A DNA stretch of 64,000 nucleotides from Megamerina dolium. Taxonomy: Eukaryota > Arthropoda > Insecta > Diptera > Megamerinidae. Each line of letters opens with the position of its first letter. Position 1 is the stretch's first letter. The position numbers were made by a program, and so were the translations under genes. The stretch is from the NCBI GenBank assembly GCA_963854835.1, contig OY978527.1, positions 21,248,557 to 21,312,556 of the forward strand, read 5' to 3'. The notes beneath the pieces were generated by a model. It was not told where the DNA came from and did no database searches. It saw only the letters and a program-made list of their open reading frames with translations. Shown here piece after piece: positions 21,565 to 34,490 of this stretch.

Positions 21565-24280
21565 CCTCGATATCAAATAATAATTAATTACAAATTACAT
21601 ATAATTAAGTAAATATAATGAGCATTAACATATTAATTAAATAAGTAAGGTAGTAATACATAATAAACACTTGGATCATAAGCAGTAAAAATTATTAATA
21701 GTCCATTGGTTCCATTTCATATAAAGTGTGGAAAAAAATATAGGAAATCCTATAAAAGCAATAACATTTATTACCAACCATTTATAGAACAAGAAAAAGT
21801 AACATTTTGAAAATGAACGTAATCTCCCTACCTCCATCTTCCATACAAACAATGCTACTTACAAATTCCCAAGTCTCATTCTAATCGTTAAAATTAAAAA
21901 AAAAAGTTTAAAAATATATTAAAATATATAAAAAGCAGTGTGCAAAAGGATTTGAAAATCACGTTCACCTTCCAGACAAATAAATATGCTCAAGGGCTAT
22001 ACAAATTCTAATTCGAATCGATATAATTAAATTAGTTTACCAGTTCTTCAATCAAAATTAAAGTTGACGTCCATCACTCATAAAAATAAATTGGATAAAA
22101 ATCTATCAAAACCATTCTAATCGTTATAACTAAATAGCATAAAAAAAATCTGTCTAATGAACTCCTTAAAAGTTTCGAGAAACTATTCTAAGAGATATAT
22201 TATTAAATCAAAATGTTACTGGTACTGTTCGGTAGAAGCTAAAAAAAACGATTCCCTTGGAATCTCACCAGACAGAGAGCATCACCTTTTGTTGATGAAT
22301 ATCGGTTTGTAAAGTAACATCGTTGTAGACGAGCCATATCACTTAATATAATAATTTGCTTTAAAAATGCTTGAACTTGCTTGAACTTGACATATCAGGA
22401 AATACAAAAACGGCGATGGGGCTTAAATGTAAAGTTAGTTGTGATAAAAGTCAATTAAGTCCACTGTTTGAAAGAAAATAATTTCCGAACAACTCGATAT
22501 CTTACTTAATACTTAATTTAAAATATACAATAAAAGTGTGGTCAACCATACTTACATATATAAATGGCAGTTACAACCGAAAATGATTTTGACCGAATAA
22601 TAATATGTTTCGCAACAGTCTCAATTTTTCGCTGGTTAACATCAATGGTCTTTGCAACGGAGGATGGATCTTCCACAAAATGTTTAAACATTATATGGTT
22701 TATTTATTATTTACAGAACCTCTGTTCCTTTGTTCCTTGAAAAATTCGCACATATTAGGAATAGTTCGAATAGGTTAATCCCATTAACCGTTTCGACAAT
22801 TGCTGTCATTGAAATTACTTCAAGGTTTGCTTCCAAAAAACTATTCCCAATACATGACCAATTCCCATTTGTTCATGTCCATCTTTATGTATGAATAAAC
22901 ACACAATTTTTATATAATTGAAAATTTTTAATCCTATTACTACAATATGGGTGTACGTTAAATAAAATTGATAACAAATTAATAAATGAATACACATGTG
23001 TGTATTCATATTTATTTAAATAGAAACATGTGTTTTAAAATTCGTATTAAAATAAAAGTTCCATATAAATTTTCCGATTAACTTAACTAAGTTCAGTAAT
23101 TACAGAATCATTTGTCTAAGTGTTCCTTAGTTAAATCAATTATAAGTTTTTTGAAATGTTATACGTAGATTAGTAACATATATAGATATAAACATAAGTA
23201 TGGCCACATGTACATTAAGGCAGATCGCTCCCAATACAAAAGAAAAGATTCAAAATTTCACTCCTAGGCTGAAAGATTATGTTGTAACAACGTGTGCTAC
23301 GTGTACGAAAAGGGTTCAGAAAAAAAGGTTTTTTTGTACCGCGAATGTTTCAACATATCTCAACATCTTTCAAACTAAGGGTGAAATTCTGATACTTTTT
23401 TTCGTGATGCACCCTAATGTACATAGTATTGATATGAATAAATAGGTACCATATGTACAAATGAATAAAACTAGTGTTTATAATTTGTAAAGCTTAGAAA
23501 ATAACGATTTGCCGCAGTTTCTGTTTATATTATGATTTATTGTTGCTGTATTTTTTCCCACGGCATTAAATATCTGAATAAAATTTATGAAATCTTTCAA
23601 CAATTAATTTATAGAAACACTGTACAATATATTTATATTTGCACAATATCTACATGCACAAAATACATTTATTTGTTTAAATGCACAATAAATGTCCACA
23701 TTTATATAGATGGAAATAATATTTTTAAGCGCTGTTCCAAGAATTTAATTAATGCGCAATGTGTGATTTTAAAATTATATTTCAATTTGAAATTCGTGGA
23801 AAGAACAACGATTAGCTATCTAGAAATCTTTTTACTTTTGCTAACCGAAAATATATATTATCGCTTAAAAGTGTTGACATTCTATAATATTATTGAAAAT
23901 AAATAGAGAGCATCAAAGAGAAATACCGTGCAAAAAAGTTTAAATATCGACTCCGCGTTTTAATCACCAATTGGAGGTTCCATAGCCTTTAAATTTGAAC
24001 TTTACTTCCAAGTGTAATGCGATTGTGGGATAATTCGTTTGAGTGACATCGCGATTATTCAACATGGACAAAATTAATTAATTTTCATCAAAATATTCCG
24101 GCTTCGCCGCGAATTAAAACTTTAATTCAGCACAAATTTATAAGACTTTTCTGCGAAAAGAGATCAACAAAATACTGTCAGAATACAAAATGACAGATCA
24201 ATAACAGTTTCAAAGTCACTGTATTTCAGTACTACTAGCCCCTTATCGCAAGGTTGCCGTCGAATCTAATAATTAAAAAT
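21565..24280. other. AT-rich intron DNA, no gene seen
   Basis: Open frames at 22815-23009, 23200-23445 and 23532-23906 have no domains and follow base composition. CCHC-free Cys residues near 23285 are coincidental. No element ends recognised. Confidence 0.5.
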
Positions 24281-25205
24281 AATGGAAAATAGTCGTGCTC
24301 CGCTGCCGAGCGTTGGAATAACGGTCAGAAACACTAAAGACTTCGAAATAGCAAAATTAATAATACAAAACTAAATGATTTAGAATCACTTTATCGACAA
24401 CCAAAAGATGAAAACGAAAAATTAAAGCTTGAAAATAGAGGTCTTATTGGCGTTAATGCATTAAAGAAAAAATTAATGCAGAAAAATAACATATGAAACT
24501 GATGAAGATGAATTAGCTCTAGAATCCGAATGGATTCTAAAGAAAAATTAAAGACGAAATAAGAAACGAAAAGTTGAAGAATCGCCTGTACATATAATAT
24601 CCGTGTAAAAACCCTGCAAAAGATTTCCTCGTGGTAGAAAAAATGATAACCAAAAACATGAACCTCGATTCTCACCCATCGTGGTATCAAAAAACTAAGT
24701 ATTGCCATAAAAATTTGGTAAAATCCCAATTTACTATAAAACTCTTAAATAATGATATTTACAAAATAAATGTTATACTCAGTGACGACTATAGGTCAGT
24801 AACTAAAATGTTAACTGAATCCGAAATGCCCTGGTTTCGTATGAAAATCAATAAACGCGACCAATTAAAGTAATGATAAAACCTGTACTATACGTGTGAA
24901 CCTAAAGCTGTTAAACTGTTAACAAACTAAAATCGAAAAGTAAATAACCTTTAAATAGGTTTATGGTTACTTTCGATTAAAGTGAAAATATTTAACATTA
25001 ACCATGTTCTCAACTCAATTCATATTATTCAATCCGTCAAAACATCAAACCTGATTCCCCAATGTAAAAGTTTTCAGTCATTTGGTCATACAAAGAACTA
25101 TTGTAACAAATCTCAAAGATGCATAAAGTGCGGCGGAAAACATTGTACATCTGAATATGAAAAATCATCTAACCAAAATCCAAAATGTTGAAATTGTGGT
25201 GAATA
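24281..25205 (+). pseudogene. Jockey relic 1 ORF1 (Gag-like)
   Basis: RNA-binding chaperone of the element. Broken by early stops after about 30 codons. A readable block at 24631-24873 (SQFTIKLLNNDIYKINVIL, WFRMKINKRD) corresponds to the region before the knuckles. CCHC knuckles lie at 25058-25205. A TGA interrupts the last knuckle (near 25189), where the sequence continues NCGEYPA. Confidence 0.75.
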
Positions 25206-25449
25206 CCCTGCTGCCCTGCTAATTATAGGGGATGTATAGTCGGGAAAGAATTGCAAAAACTCCGTGATAAAAGCAGAAATAATCAACGATACCAAATAAT
25301 AATAATAATAGTCATCGTGACCCCAAATAATGTCATCTTCTTTTGCAGAAATTCTAACAGAATATAAAAAGATTGCTACACCAAATGGTACACCAAACAA
25401 AACCACAAACAACGATGCGAACGGCTTAAAAAATCACAAAAATGAGTTA

Positions 25450-27360
25450 CAAATCTTATTAGAATAAGAAAAAATTGACATCTACCTTATCTCTGAAACA
25501 CACTTTACGAAACAATTACACATTGAATTTCAATACTATAACGTCTATCACGCTATACATCCAAGCAATTATGCAATATTCCAAACTACCACTGTAACAA
25601 TTAAAACAAAAAATCAACCGCTCTTCCCATCTTCACATGAATACAAGAAACTTGCCAACATGCACGAATTTAAGTTCGTTATAGGTGGAGAGTTCAACGC
25701 GAAGAATGTTTATTGAGGGTCACGTCTGACCACAGTGAAAGGCCGCGAGTTGTACAAAGCAGCCCGAGAAACGGGATGTAACTTTATTTCAACGGCCAAA
25801 CCCACATATTGGCCAACAGATATCAATAAAACTCCAGACCTGATCGACCTTTTTATTGTTAAAAAACTGTCAAAAAACTTTATTCAAATAACCGACAGTT
25901 CAGAATTCAATTCCGATCATTCACCTATATATTTAACTCTTATTGAAACAATAATCGAGAAAGAAAGAAATCCCTAACACTTCTCAACAAAAATACCGAC
26001 TGGAAATCCTTCGCGAAAATACTTCAAAATATTCAACAAAACGACTTCTCAATAACTACCAAAAGAAATTAAGCAGCTTATTATGAATAAAAAAAAGATT
26101 ACGCCGAAAATGGCAACAAACGATCTCCTAGCGATAAAACTAAACTCATAGGAATTAAATCCAGAAATAAATAATATTAAAAGCGAATCTTAAAATCAAT
26201 ATATTTCAAAATTGAGTCCTGATCAAAATGGTGACTACTCTCTTTGTAAGTGCACTAAATATGTGAAAAGACCAAACTGTCATATTCCTCCAATCAAAAA
26301 AGACAAGAAGCGACAAAGACAAGGCAATAGCTTTTGCAAAACACTTGTCAAAAACTTTCCAACCCAACGAAAATCAATGAGATATTTTGTACGCCACTAC
26401 TACGAAAGAAGAACCATTTCAGCCACTACTATAAAAGAACGAAAAAAGAAATGATACAACTTAAAGACAAAAAAGCGCCGGGATTCGACTTAATTACAAC
26501 CGAGATGCTAAAAAAAGTTACCTCACAGAAGTTTGGCTATATTACTCAAATTTGTAACAATTCAATTAATCTTCACTCTTTCCAATCCTATGGAAAGTTG
26601 CTGAAATGATAATGATCCCAAAACTGGGAAAAGATCCACACCTTGTTTCTTTATACCGACCAATCTCGCTGCTGCCTTAAATTGGCAAGCTGTTTGAAAA
26701 ACTCATCCTCAATCGATTGACGCCAATTATTGAGTCTAAAAACCTGATACCTTCTCACCAACTTGGCTTTCAACCTCAACCATTGACCAGGTGCACAGAA
26801 TCACAGCTAAAATCGAAAACTCTTTTCAACAGAATAACATATATTCAACAGTATTCTTAGACGTCGCGCGTCGATGAGGTTTGGCATGACGGTTTAAATA
26901 ACAAATTAAAGACCAGTATCCCAAATGGATTTTCGCGTAAAACAAGAAAATTAGTATTCATGTATATATTATACACCAGAGACTTGCCACTACCCCGGAT
27001 ATCTTGGTCGTCACTTTTGCTGATAATACAGCCATCCTCGCAACTGGAAAAAACGTTGAAGAAGCAGCAGCCAAACTACAATTTGCAATAAACGCAATAG
27101 TAAAATGGACGAAGACTTGGCGCATAAAATTGAATAATAAAAAATCAGTTCACGTGAATTCCACAAATAAAAAAGTGAATTATCATCCATGCTGCTATGT
27201 GCTGCAATCCCGTATGCAAACACTTCAAAATACCTAGGTATAACGCTCGATGCTAAGCTTCGATGGATGGAGCATATGAAACTGAAGCGGCATCTGAAGG
27301 CAATAAAAATGAGCTGGCTTATTGGACGAAGATCACAGCTCATTAGTTTATTTTTAACTA
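25450..27360 (+). pseudogene. Jockey relic 1 ORF2 (endonuclease and RT)
   Basis: Endonuclease motifs with the catalytic Asp/His end (SDHSP near 25915), and RT blocks scattered over three frames. The catalytic box reads FADN instead of FADD at about 27007-27018, so the second active-site Asp has been lost, consistent with age. The C-terminal part WTKTWRIKLNNKKSVHV is clear. Similarity stops near 27360. Confidence 0.75.
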
Positions 27361-27666
27361 AATAGTTGTAGTGTCAACAAACATTGTTATGTATTTCATA
27401 TAGAATTAATGTTTGTATATAAAAAAAAAAAAATGAGAAATATTTATTCTATAATAATTCACTTTAAAATGCAGTAATTATACAGAAATATAATGAAGAA
27501 ATTTTATGAAGAAATGGATTGTATACATGTGACTTTTTCTCACTTTCTGCCATATTTGTCTTCCTCATACTCATTATTGTCTATTCATTGTGTAAAATCG
27601 ATCAAGGAAAATTGCTGTTTAGCCAACGCCTGCGCTCATAGCCAGAAAGTCCCATTGTGATACCAC

Positions 27667-27780
27667 CGAGCTTCTCTTCCAAAATTGCCAATTACTTGCC
27701 GACAGGTGGGTACTGTTCGAAAGAAAAATATTTGCGATATTAAATTTTGTTATGCTTCCGCCGCGAATTGAATCCACGAC
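27667..27780 (-). mobile_element. SINE relic, copy S2
   Basis: Body segment of the same SINE family: GAGCTTCTCTTCC, then after an internal deletion GCCGACAGGTGGGTAC, TTCGAAAGAAAAATATT and GATATTAAATTTTGTTATG. The B-box region is mutated and the A box is lost. Confidence 0.7.
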
Positions 27781-27839
27781 CACGTCATGATTCTGGCATG
27801 ACGGAGCTATATGGGTATACCACCAGCTATTGGAGCAGT

Positions 27840-28600
27840 GACTACTGTTTTTAATGCCCGTGGACAATCGTGTGGCCCATATACGCTTCGGATGTAGATT
27901 TCAGGTTATTATCCCGGAACGAAATCAATGGTAAGGTCCAGAGACTCTGCTACTGGGAATGACTCACATTTTCAACAATAACGGTTCTAAAACTTCCTAT
28001 CGTACTGGGGCCAGATGGTACCTAGATGAAAATACCAAGTACTCGTTCTCCACTGGCAGTATGGCGACTGTATTTCTACGGATTTCTACTGGATTATGTA
28101 TCCAGCGATGGATCAAAGACTCAGTAGGCATGATCCACAAGACTCGATGGTCCGCCTTAGAGACATGCTGGGCTGCCAAAGGCTTTGTGTATGAACCCAA
28201 CAGAATACGGGCGAACTTTCTCCTACAATTAAGAAGGAAGGACCTCAGGATGCTGATTGGGGCCATTACAGGGCTCAACACCTGTGGTCATCGCATGGCC
28301 ACTGTAGGTGTCATCACCAATCGCACGAGTCAGTCATGTTTACAGGATGTGGACATAACAGAGCACTTCCTCTGTAAGTATCCAGCCTTTGCACGAACAA
28401 GATTGCTTTGAGCCTGGACACATACCATCTTCTTCGTTAAGAGTAGTAGGAAGTTTGAGGATAGTAATATTCTCTTCTCTACTGCTTCTATTTATTATTC
28501 TATTTCTCTCTCCTGCCCTACTATTTCCTTTTCTGTTTCTGGGTTTGGGTACAAAGGTCATTTAACCAAGTGGCCTGGTTCTAATCCTCCCCACCTCTTC
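27840..28600 (+). pseudogene. C-terminal end of an RNase-H-type LINE
   Basis: From about 28130: RANFLLQLRRKDLRMLIGAITGLNTCGHRM, then CLQDVDITEHFLCKYPAFARTRL. This is the C-terminal tail after RNase H in R1/LOA/I-type LINEs, where a Cys-rich motif (C..C..H..C) follows an ITGH segment. Here the pattern is partly worn. The 3' UTR seems to run to about 28600. RT and RNase H are gone or unrecognisable. Confidence 0.6.
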
Positions 28601-29461
28601 AATACAATTCAATTCAAGTAGTCACATGCATTGATAATGCATGCGGATTGCAATTGACTATTTTTTAATTTATGTATATTTACATAGATAATTTGACATA
28701 TTTACAAAAATATTTCTTATGGATGAGATTTATAAAATTATAGGTACTCGTATCTACATAATATAAAATAATGGAAAAATATTTATTATTTGAAATATTT
28801 ATGATTTTGAAAGCTTTTTTACTGCTACGATATATAAATTTTTGTGTTTAATGAATAACAAATATGTATAAACGTTATGGAGGTTGAAATAGATTTCCTA
28901 CAAATCGTATAGCAACACAAAATAACTACCGATGATTCTAAATACTAGTATAATTTCTAAAGAAATAATGGATCTATAATAAATTTTAACCTAACGGATT
29001 TTGACATATATCTACATATAGCTAGCCATTTAAAATTTCATATGGATAACAATATTAATTTCCAAAACCTAGGGAGTTAAAATTCATTTTACGTAGATCA
29101 TCATGTAAACAAATTTTATTAAAAATCATTAATGAAATAATGTAGAACATCTTTTGTTGCGCTGTATTTCAGTACATAATTCATATTTAAAGCTGAGTAT
29201 GCTGTAGAAAATAATTTATTATTTATATTTATATTTATATATTCATTTTCGGTATAGAAATAAGACTTGTCTTTTTTGACAATTACAGCGTAAAAAATTA
29301 ATTTAAAAACAATCCAAAATGAGAAATAAGAAAATTTGAAATATTTTACTGGTCTCTGCAGTTTATAATTCTATAAAAAATAAGAAAAAAATCTAAGAAG
29401 AGACCTACACAACAACACAATATATTATTAAATTTATAAATAAACACACAAACCTTCTAAA
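28601..29461. other. AT-rich intron DNA
   Basis: No gene or element ends recognised. Confidence 0.5.
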
Positions 29462-29946
29462 AGCCTAAACAGACGCCAGAATAAAATATTAACCTGACAG
29501 ACGGCAGTATTGCAGATTAACTAAACGGTTGATTGCTGTTTTATTAGGTCTGCTCACTTATATTACTATCACTATCAATTTCTGTCATCTGTCAATCTGG
29601 ATATGAGAAAATCTACAAGAAGTACGTCAACTGAAAACTATCAGAAACTTGTAAATTGACATTCACAGTTCGTAATTGACAGCTGGATTTATTTGTTCGC
29701 CAACACTTTTCATGTTGAGAACTGTTAACAATTGTTGAAAGCTTTTTGTTAGCGAACACACCTAATATTTTGTAAAATAGTTCGAGAAAAATTCACAATA
29801 GAAAATTTTCAGCAGTGTTGCCATCGCAAATTGCCCTAATCCTCTTTTATTTTGAGGATAACTTCATAGAGTTAATGCAGATTAGCTCCAGTTAATGCCC
29901 GAATTAACTCGGTAATCCGGAATTAGGCTACCGTCTGTCTAGGCTA
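29462..29946. mobile_element. MITE sharing Harbinger-like ends, copy H1
   Basis: 485 bp. The left end AGCCTAAACAGACG matches the reversed right end AGCCTAGACAGACGG. A second copy lies at 49364-49797 in opposite orientation with most of the same body (shared words TTAGCGAACACACC, GATTGCTGTTTTATTAGG, GAATTAACTCGG). Noncoding. The same end words occur in the 831-bp element at 18715. Confidence 0.7.
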
Positions 29947-31847
29947 TAACGAAATAAGCATATGTACATTTATTTCGTTTCGTGAAATGTCATAAAAAAG
30001 TCTCCACAAGTCCACAAAACTACTACAAATATCAATCCTAGTTATTTTCAACAGCATACTTCCTCAGAAAAGTAAACGAAAGTAATTTATTTTGACATTT
30101 CGTACTTACTTAGCATACTTAGCTTATTGCAGAAAAAAACATATTTTGTTCTGAAGCTGGAATTTATTTTTGAATGTGGAATAATGTGGTATTCTATATT
30201 TAACCAAAAGTAGTCAACATAATTTTGGTTAAATTTGTTGAATTTTATCATTGAACTCGAACTTCTAGGTAATACAAGTTTTAACTCGATTTTATTATTT
30301 TTATTCCTTTATCATTGCTTTTGAGATTCAAATATTCAAGGTTTAAGTACTTAAATTGCGCTATAGTTCAAATTTGAGCAGTCTGTTTTGAAATCTCAAG
30401 AAAAAGCACATATTTAAATCAAAATTATATCCCAAAACGCAAAATGATGAATAAAATTAATAATGATAATAATATGTATGTCATCGACGTTTGCAATATT
30501 AATGAGTGATATTTATAGCAGTTCATAATTTAATGGGGAATACCGCACACTGCACACATTTCACAAAATTGGCCTCTTACTTTGAATTCAAAAGAGTTCC
30601 CTTTTACGTGCCTACAACACCTGACTGATTGAAAAATATTAGTATTAGTAATAGTAGTCAATCAGATTTTTCATTCATACATAAATATAAAATTAATGAG
30701 TAATTAAATTGAATATCGTGATATGTTTTTTTTTTCTTTCAATATGTACCTAGACCCTGACAACAGTTGGTTTTGTTCGTTTTACTCGTAACATTTACTA
30801 CACGCGCTCTAATTATTAAATACTTTCTTGCTTAGAATTTCTTTAATTCATTTATTGATCTTTTAAAGTTTAACAAATTATTTGTTTGTTTATTATTACA
30901 CTGTCATTTAGTCTAAAGAAATACGATCGTGTTAGAAATAATTAATCAGCTACAATTATAAATGTTTCCTTTAATGTGAATTTGTACTAACATACATACA
31001 TATGAGTCAATTGTTAATGATTGTTTACATTTTATTGCTGTTGTATTGATTTTAAGGCATGTTTTATTTGTGATTTTTTCTCTGTAATAGGTTAAATAAA
31101 CTCAAAATAAAAAAAAAGTACCTGTCCCGTGGAAAATATATACAATTTTTAATTAAATACCTACATTTAACATTATAATATTATTATAATGTTGTGTAAT
31201 GAAAATATTCCGAAATCTTTCGAAATACTTTGCCTGTAACGACTATCAGATTCATCTAAGACATTTACTATTTCGGTATGAATTTCCACTTCCTTTAAAA
31301 AATTTTATTACAATTAATTTTTCCACTGATAAAATAGACACTAACACGTCAACTTCAAATGGCTTGAATAAATTGAGATATCGAAATAAAATTTTAGATA
31401 TGTTCATGTTTCACATGGAACATTAAAATGGAGTCTAAGTTTTAGTACTACTGCTGACAATACGAACTCTTAATGAAAAGAGTAATTTCGGAAATTGGTT
31501 TATTTTCTTAATTTCATCAAAGTTACTTCAAGAAAATATCAAAAAGATCAAAAATAGTAAATTAAATTTAAACATTAACAACAAGAAATAAAATTTTGGG
31601 GCGGTTGGTTTTAATTTGTGTTATCCATTGACTACAAACTTGTACTTATTGTTGCGTATTTAATATATGTAAATAATTGTGAAGGATTTTATTTTATTTT
31701 GTTTCCAATTATCGTCATAATACATACTTGTTATTTTTAAAATTAAATAATTTTTTATAATGTTTATTTTATTTATATTGTTTTGGTCAATTGTTAGCTT
31801 CAGTATGATCAATCGTTGTCGCAGTTCTTTTAAATTTTGCTTGCAAT
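29947..31847. other. AT-rich intron DNA
   Basis: No gene seen. The 75-codon frame at 31199-31426 has no domain or splice support. Confidence 0.5.
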
Positions 31848-31851
31848 ATAA

Positions 31852-33147
31852 AGGGTTATCCATTTCGCGGTTTCAAAAGTATAGGGCTAGAATTCGACAT
31901 CTGTCAATCTGAGTTGTTAAAACAATTTCTTTCTTTTTCAGTTCAAAGTCTGACATTTGCGAAAATGGATCGCATAACTATCGCACAACGCATTAAAATT
32001 GTAAAAACCTACTACAAAAATGGTGATTCTGCCACAGCCACATATCGTGCTTTAAGAGGAGATTATGGTTTACATAATCGTCCAACTACGCAAGCAATTG
32101 GCAAAATTGTGAAGAAATATGAAGAGACTGGATCGGTTACAGATATTGTAAGGCCTGTGCATCATCGTTTCGCTCGTACCACCGAAAATATCGCTGCTGT
32201 AAGTGAAAGTGTTGCCGAAGACCCGAATGTGTCGATTCCTCGTCGTTCTCAGGAATTAGGACTGTCTTGCGGCACATTATGGCGTATTTTGCATTTGGAT
32301 CTACACCTACATCCATATAAAATCCAGCTCACACAACAACTGAAGCCAGCTGACCATTCACAACGTCGAAGATACGTCGAATGGGTGCTTGAACAACAGG
32401 CGGTGGACGGCGATTTTTCGAACAAAATTTTCTTCAGCGACGAAACACATTTCTCACTCGGTGGGTATGTTAACAAACAAAATTGTCGTATTTGGGGTTC
32501 TGAGAATCCTCAAGTAATTGAAGAGAGGCCACTACATCCACAAAAAGTCACTGCTTGGTGCGCTCTTTGGTCCGGAGGTGTGATTGGACCTTACTTCTTC
32601 GAAAACGACGATGGAACGACTGTCACCGTCAATTCGGAGCGTTATGGTCATATGATAACCGACTTTTTTTGCCTGCTATTGAAGAATACGACTTAGAGAA
32701 TATGTGGTTTCAACAAGACGGTGCCACATGCCACACAACTCGAGCGAATATGGCTTTATTGCAAGAGAAATTTTCTGGCCTCGTAATTTCTCGTCGTGGC
32801 GATATCAAGTGGCCACCAAGATCATGCGATTTGACACCGCTTGACTTTTTTTTGTTGGGCTACGCGAAAGACCGTGTTTATGCAGATAAACCTTTAACTC
32901 TTGAGCACCTAAAAACCAACATTCGTCACGTTATGGCTGAGATACCGCCCAATATGTGTCTAAAAGTGGTCGAAAATTACCTCAAAAGAATCGATGCTTG
33001 CAACAATTCGCGTGGTGGTCATTTAAATAATGTAGTATTTCACACATAATGCCAACGTTCAAACTTTATAATAAAAAAGAAATATCATGATAAAAAATAT
33101 TTTATATGTGTTTTATATATGTTTGAAACCGCAAAATGGATAACCCT
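31852..33147 (+). mobile_element. Mariner-like transposon, nearly complete
   Basis: Inverted ends AGGGTTATCCATTTCGCGG (31852) and its mirror ending at 33147 share 24 of 26 bases. TATAA flanks both sides, consistent with TA target duplication. One transposase fills the 1.3 kb. Layout and size are those of a full mariner. Confidence 0.92.
31965..33049 (+). pseudogene. Mariner-superfamily transposase, one-base frameshift
   Basis: Start chosen at 31965 (MDRITIAQRIKIVKTYY); an upstream ATG at 31914 is in the same frame. N-terminal helix-turn-helix region to about residue 110. Catalytic residues: FSDETHFSLGG (first Asp), WFQQDGATCHT (second Asp), RSCDLTPLDFF (third Asp), with 36 residues between the second and third. 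This is longer than canonical mariner DD34D and nearer the DD37D (maT-like) spacing. The frame breaks in a run of seven T at 32674-32680, where eight would restore it. About 361 codons otherwise, no other stop. Confidence 0.9.
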
Positions 33148-33149
33148 TT

Positions 33150-34163
33150 ATATAAATAATAATTATAAATCATAATTATTTATAAATTTTTTTTATTGTG
33201 TGTCAGTTGTCTTGTATGGTTTTGATCTATATAATCGTTAGCTTAGAATTCGTTAGAACTGATGATACGTTCTTGTCGCAGCAGTGCAATCTTTTACAAA
33301 AAAAATTTGTGAGTTCTGCATTTTTTTTTAAATTCTAACCACATATTAATAAACTGGATTTACATTCCAAGAAATTTATAAATTATTATGCTTAAAATTG
33401 TGTACATAATTTCGATGTTGCATGCGCATAGTACTATGGTAAAGGTATAATATTGTGTATCTCTTTTGTTGATTAGTTGTATTTTAAATCTGAAACAAGA
33501 AACAATGAATACAATTTCAAAGCGTATAATAATAACAAACTAAAAGGATACACACTGTAAATATAAATAATTGTAGGAAAAGGCATGGCACATTTTTTTT
33601 CACGCTAAATTTACATATATTAATTTACTTTATGTATAATTAGCATTTTCACACTTGTTTGATTGATTTAAAAAGAATTCCCACGGCAATTATGTGCATG
33701 CAAATGTACATTATTATTTATTTTATACCTAAAGGGAAATACTGCAACGAGCAACATTTTCGTTTCGCTCAAAGCGATAATAGCCGAGTTTTATGCGACA
33801 ACTCGCTATCTATGTGTCAATAAAACGGCATTGATGCTAAGTTTCACAAGCAGAGTTGATTTGATTTTTATTTTATATGTACATTACTAATGTAACAAAT
33901 TCTAATTATTTAATTGATAAATTTTTTCCTTTTCATTTTAATAATAACATGCTTGACGTTTAAATAAATAGATATCGATAAGTAACATCTCTTTATAGTA
34001 GAAACAATGAAAATCATCGAACACATTGTACTTAGCGGGTATGCTAAGATTTTGAGCGTCTATAGAACTTAGCACCCATGTATTTTTTTTTCCTTATATT
34101 TATCGATGCTAGCTAAGTACGAATGTCGAATAAAACATAGATATTATAGAAATTTTTAACAGA
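33150..34163. other. AT-rich intron DNA
   Basis: No gene or transposon ends recognised. Confidence 0.5.
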
Positions 34164-34490
34164 AGCTGCATTCTTTTGCACACAAGTTGCAAAGGAACAC
34201 ACCGACTCGCTTATTTTTTCCCTTTACTCGCTTATAATTTACCTTTAGTTACTTAACAACGCTAGTGTCAGCTGTCAAAATATAAGGTTTGTTTGTGAAA
34301 TTTATAAACGAAACAAAAACTAAGCAATTCTGCAGAATCTTTGGTAAATATTATACAATCGTTTATTTAAGAACAATTATACTTGCACTTGCTGCATTTT
34401 GTTTCGTTTTGTATATATTTATAGTAATTTGACGTTTAACTGAAATTTTCCAAGTATATTCCAATTGTCTATCCTCTATAGAATACATCC
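34164..34490 (-). mobile_element. MITE family M, copy M1 (partial)
   Basis: Starts AGCTGCATTCTTTTGCA and follows family M through TTACTTAACAACGC and GCAATTCTGCAGAATC to a point near 34490; the far end is missing. Opposite in orientation to copies M2-M4. Confidence 0.75.

Larger units (their letters stand above)
24281..27360 (+). mobile_element. Jockey-like LINE relic 1
   Basis: Old non-LTR retrotransposon in sense to the host gene. ORF1 begins at 24281 (MENSRAPLPSVGIT). The Gag zinc knuckles are at about 25058-25205 (CKSFQSFGHTKNYC and CIKCGGKHCTSEYE). Endonuclease pieces follow at 25450-25975 (IGGEFNAKN; PTYWPTDINKTPDLIDLFI; SDHSPIYLTL). RT pieces follow at 26455-27340, including KAPGFDLITTEML, YRPISLLP and FADNTAILATG. 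Knuckle-bearing ORF1 plus endonuclease plus RT without RNase H is the Jockey layout. Frameshifts and stops are frequent. Confidence 0.85.

Noticed and set aside
23532..23906. 124-codon frame in intron DNA
   Set aside because: No domain, no splice or start context, composition equal to background.
31199..31426. 75-codon frame
   Set aside because: No family, no codon bias, isolated in AT-rich DNA.
32660..32700. Programmed frameshift in the mariner transposase
   Set aside because: Mariners are not known to need one; loss of one T in a homopolymer or a sequence error is simpler.
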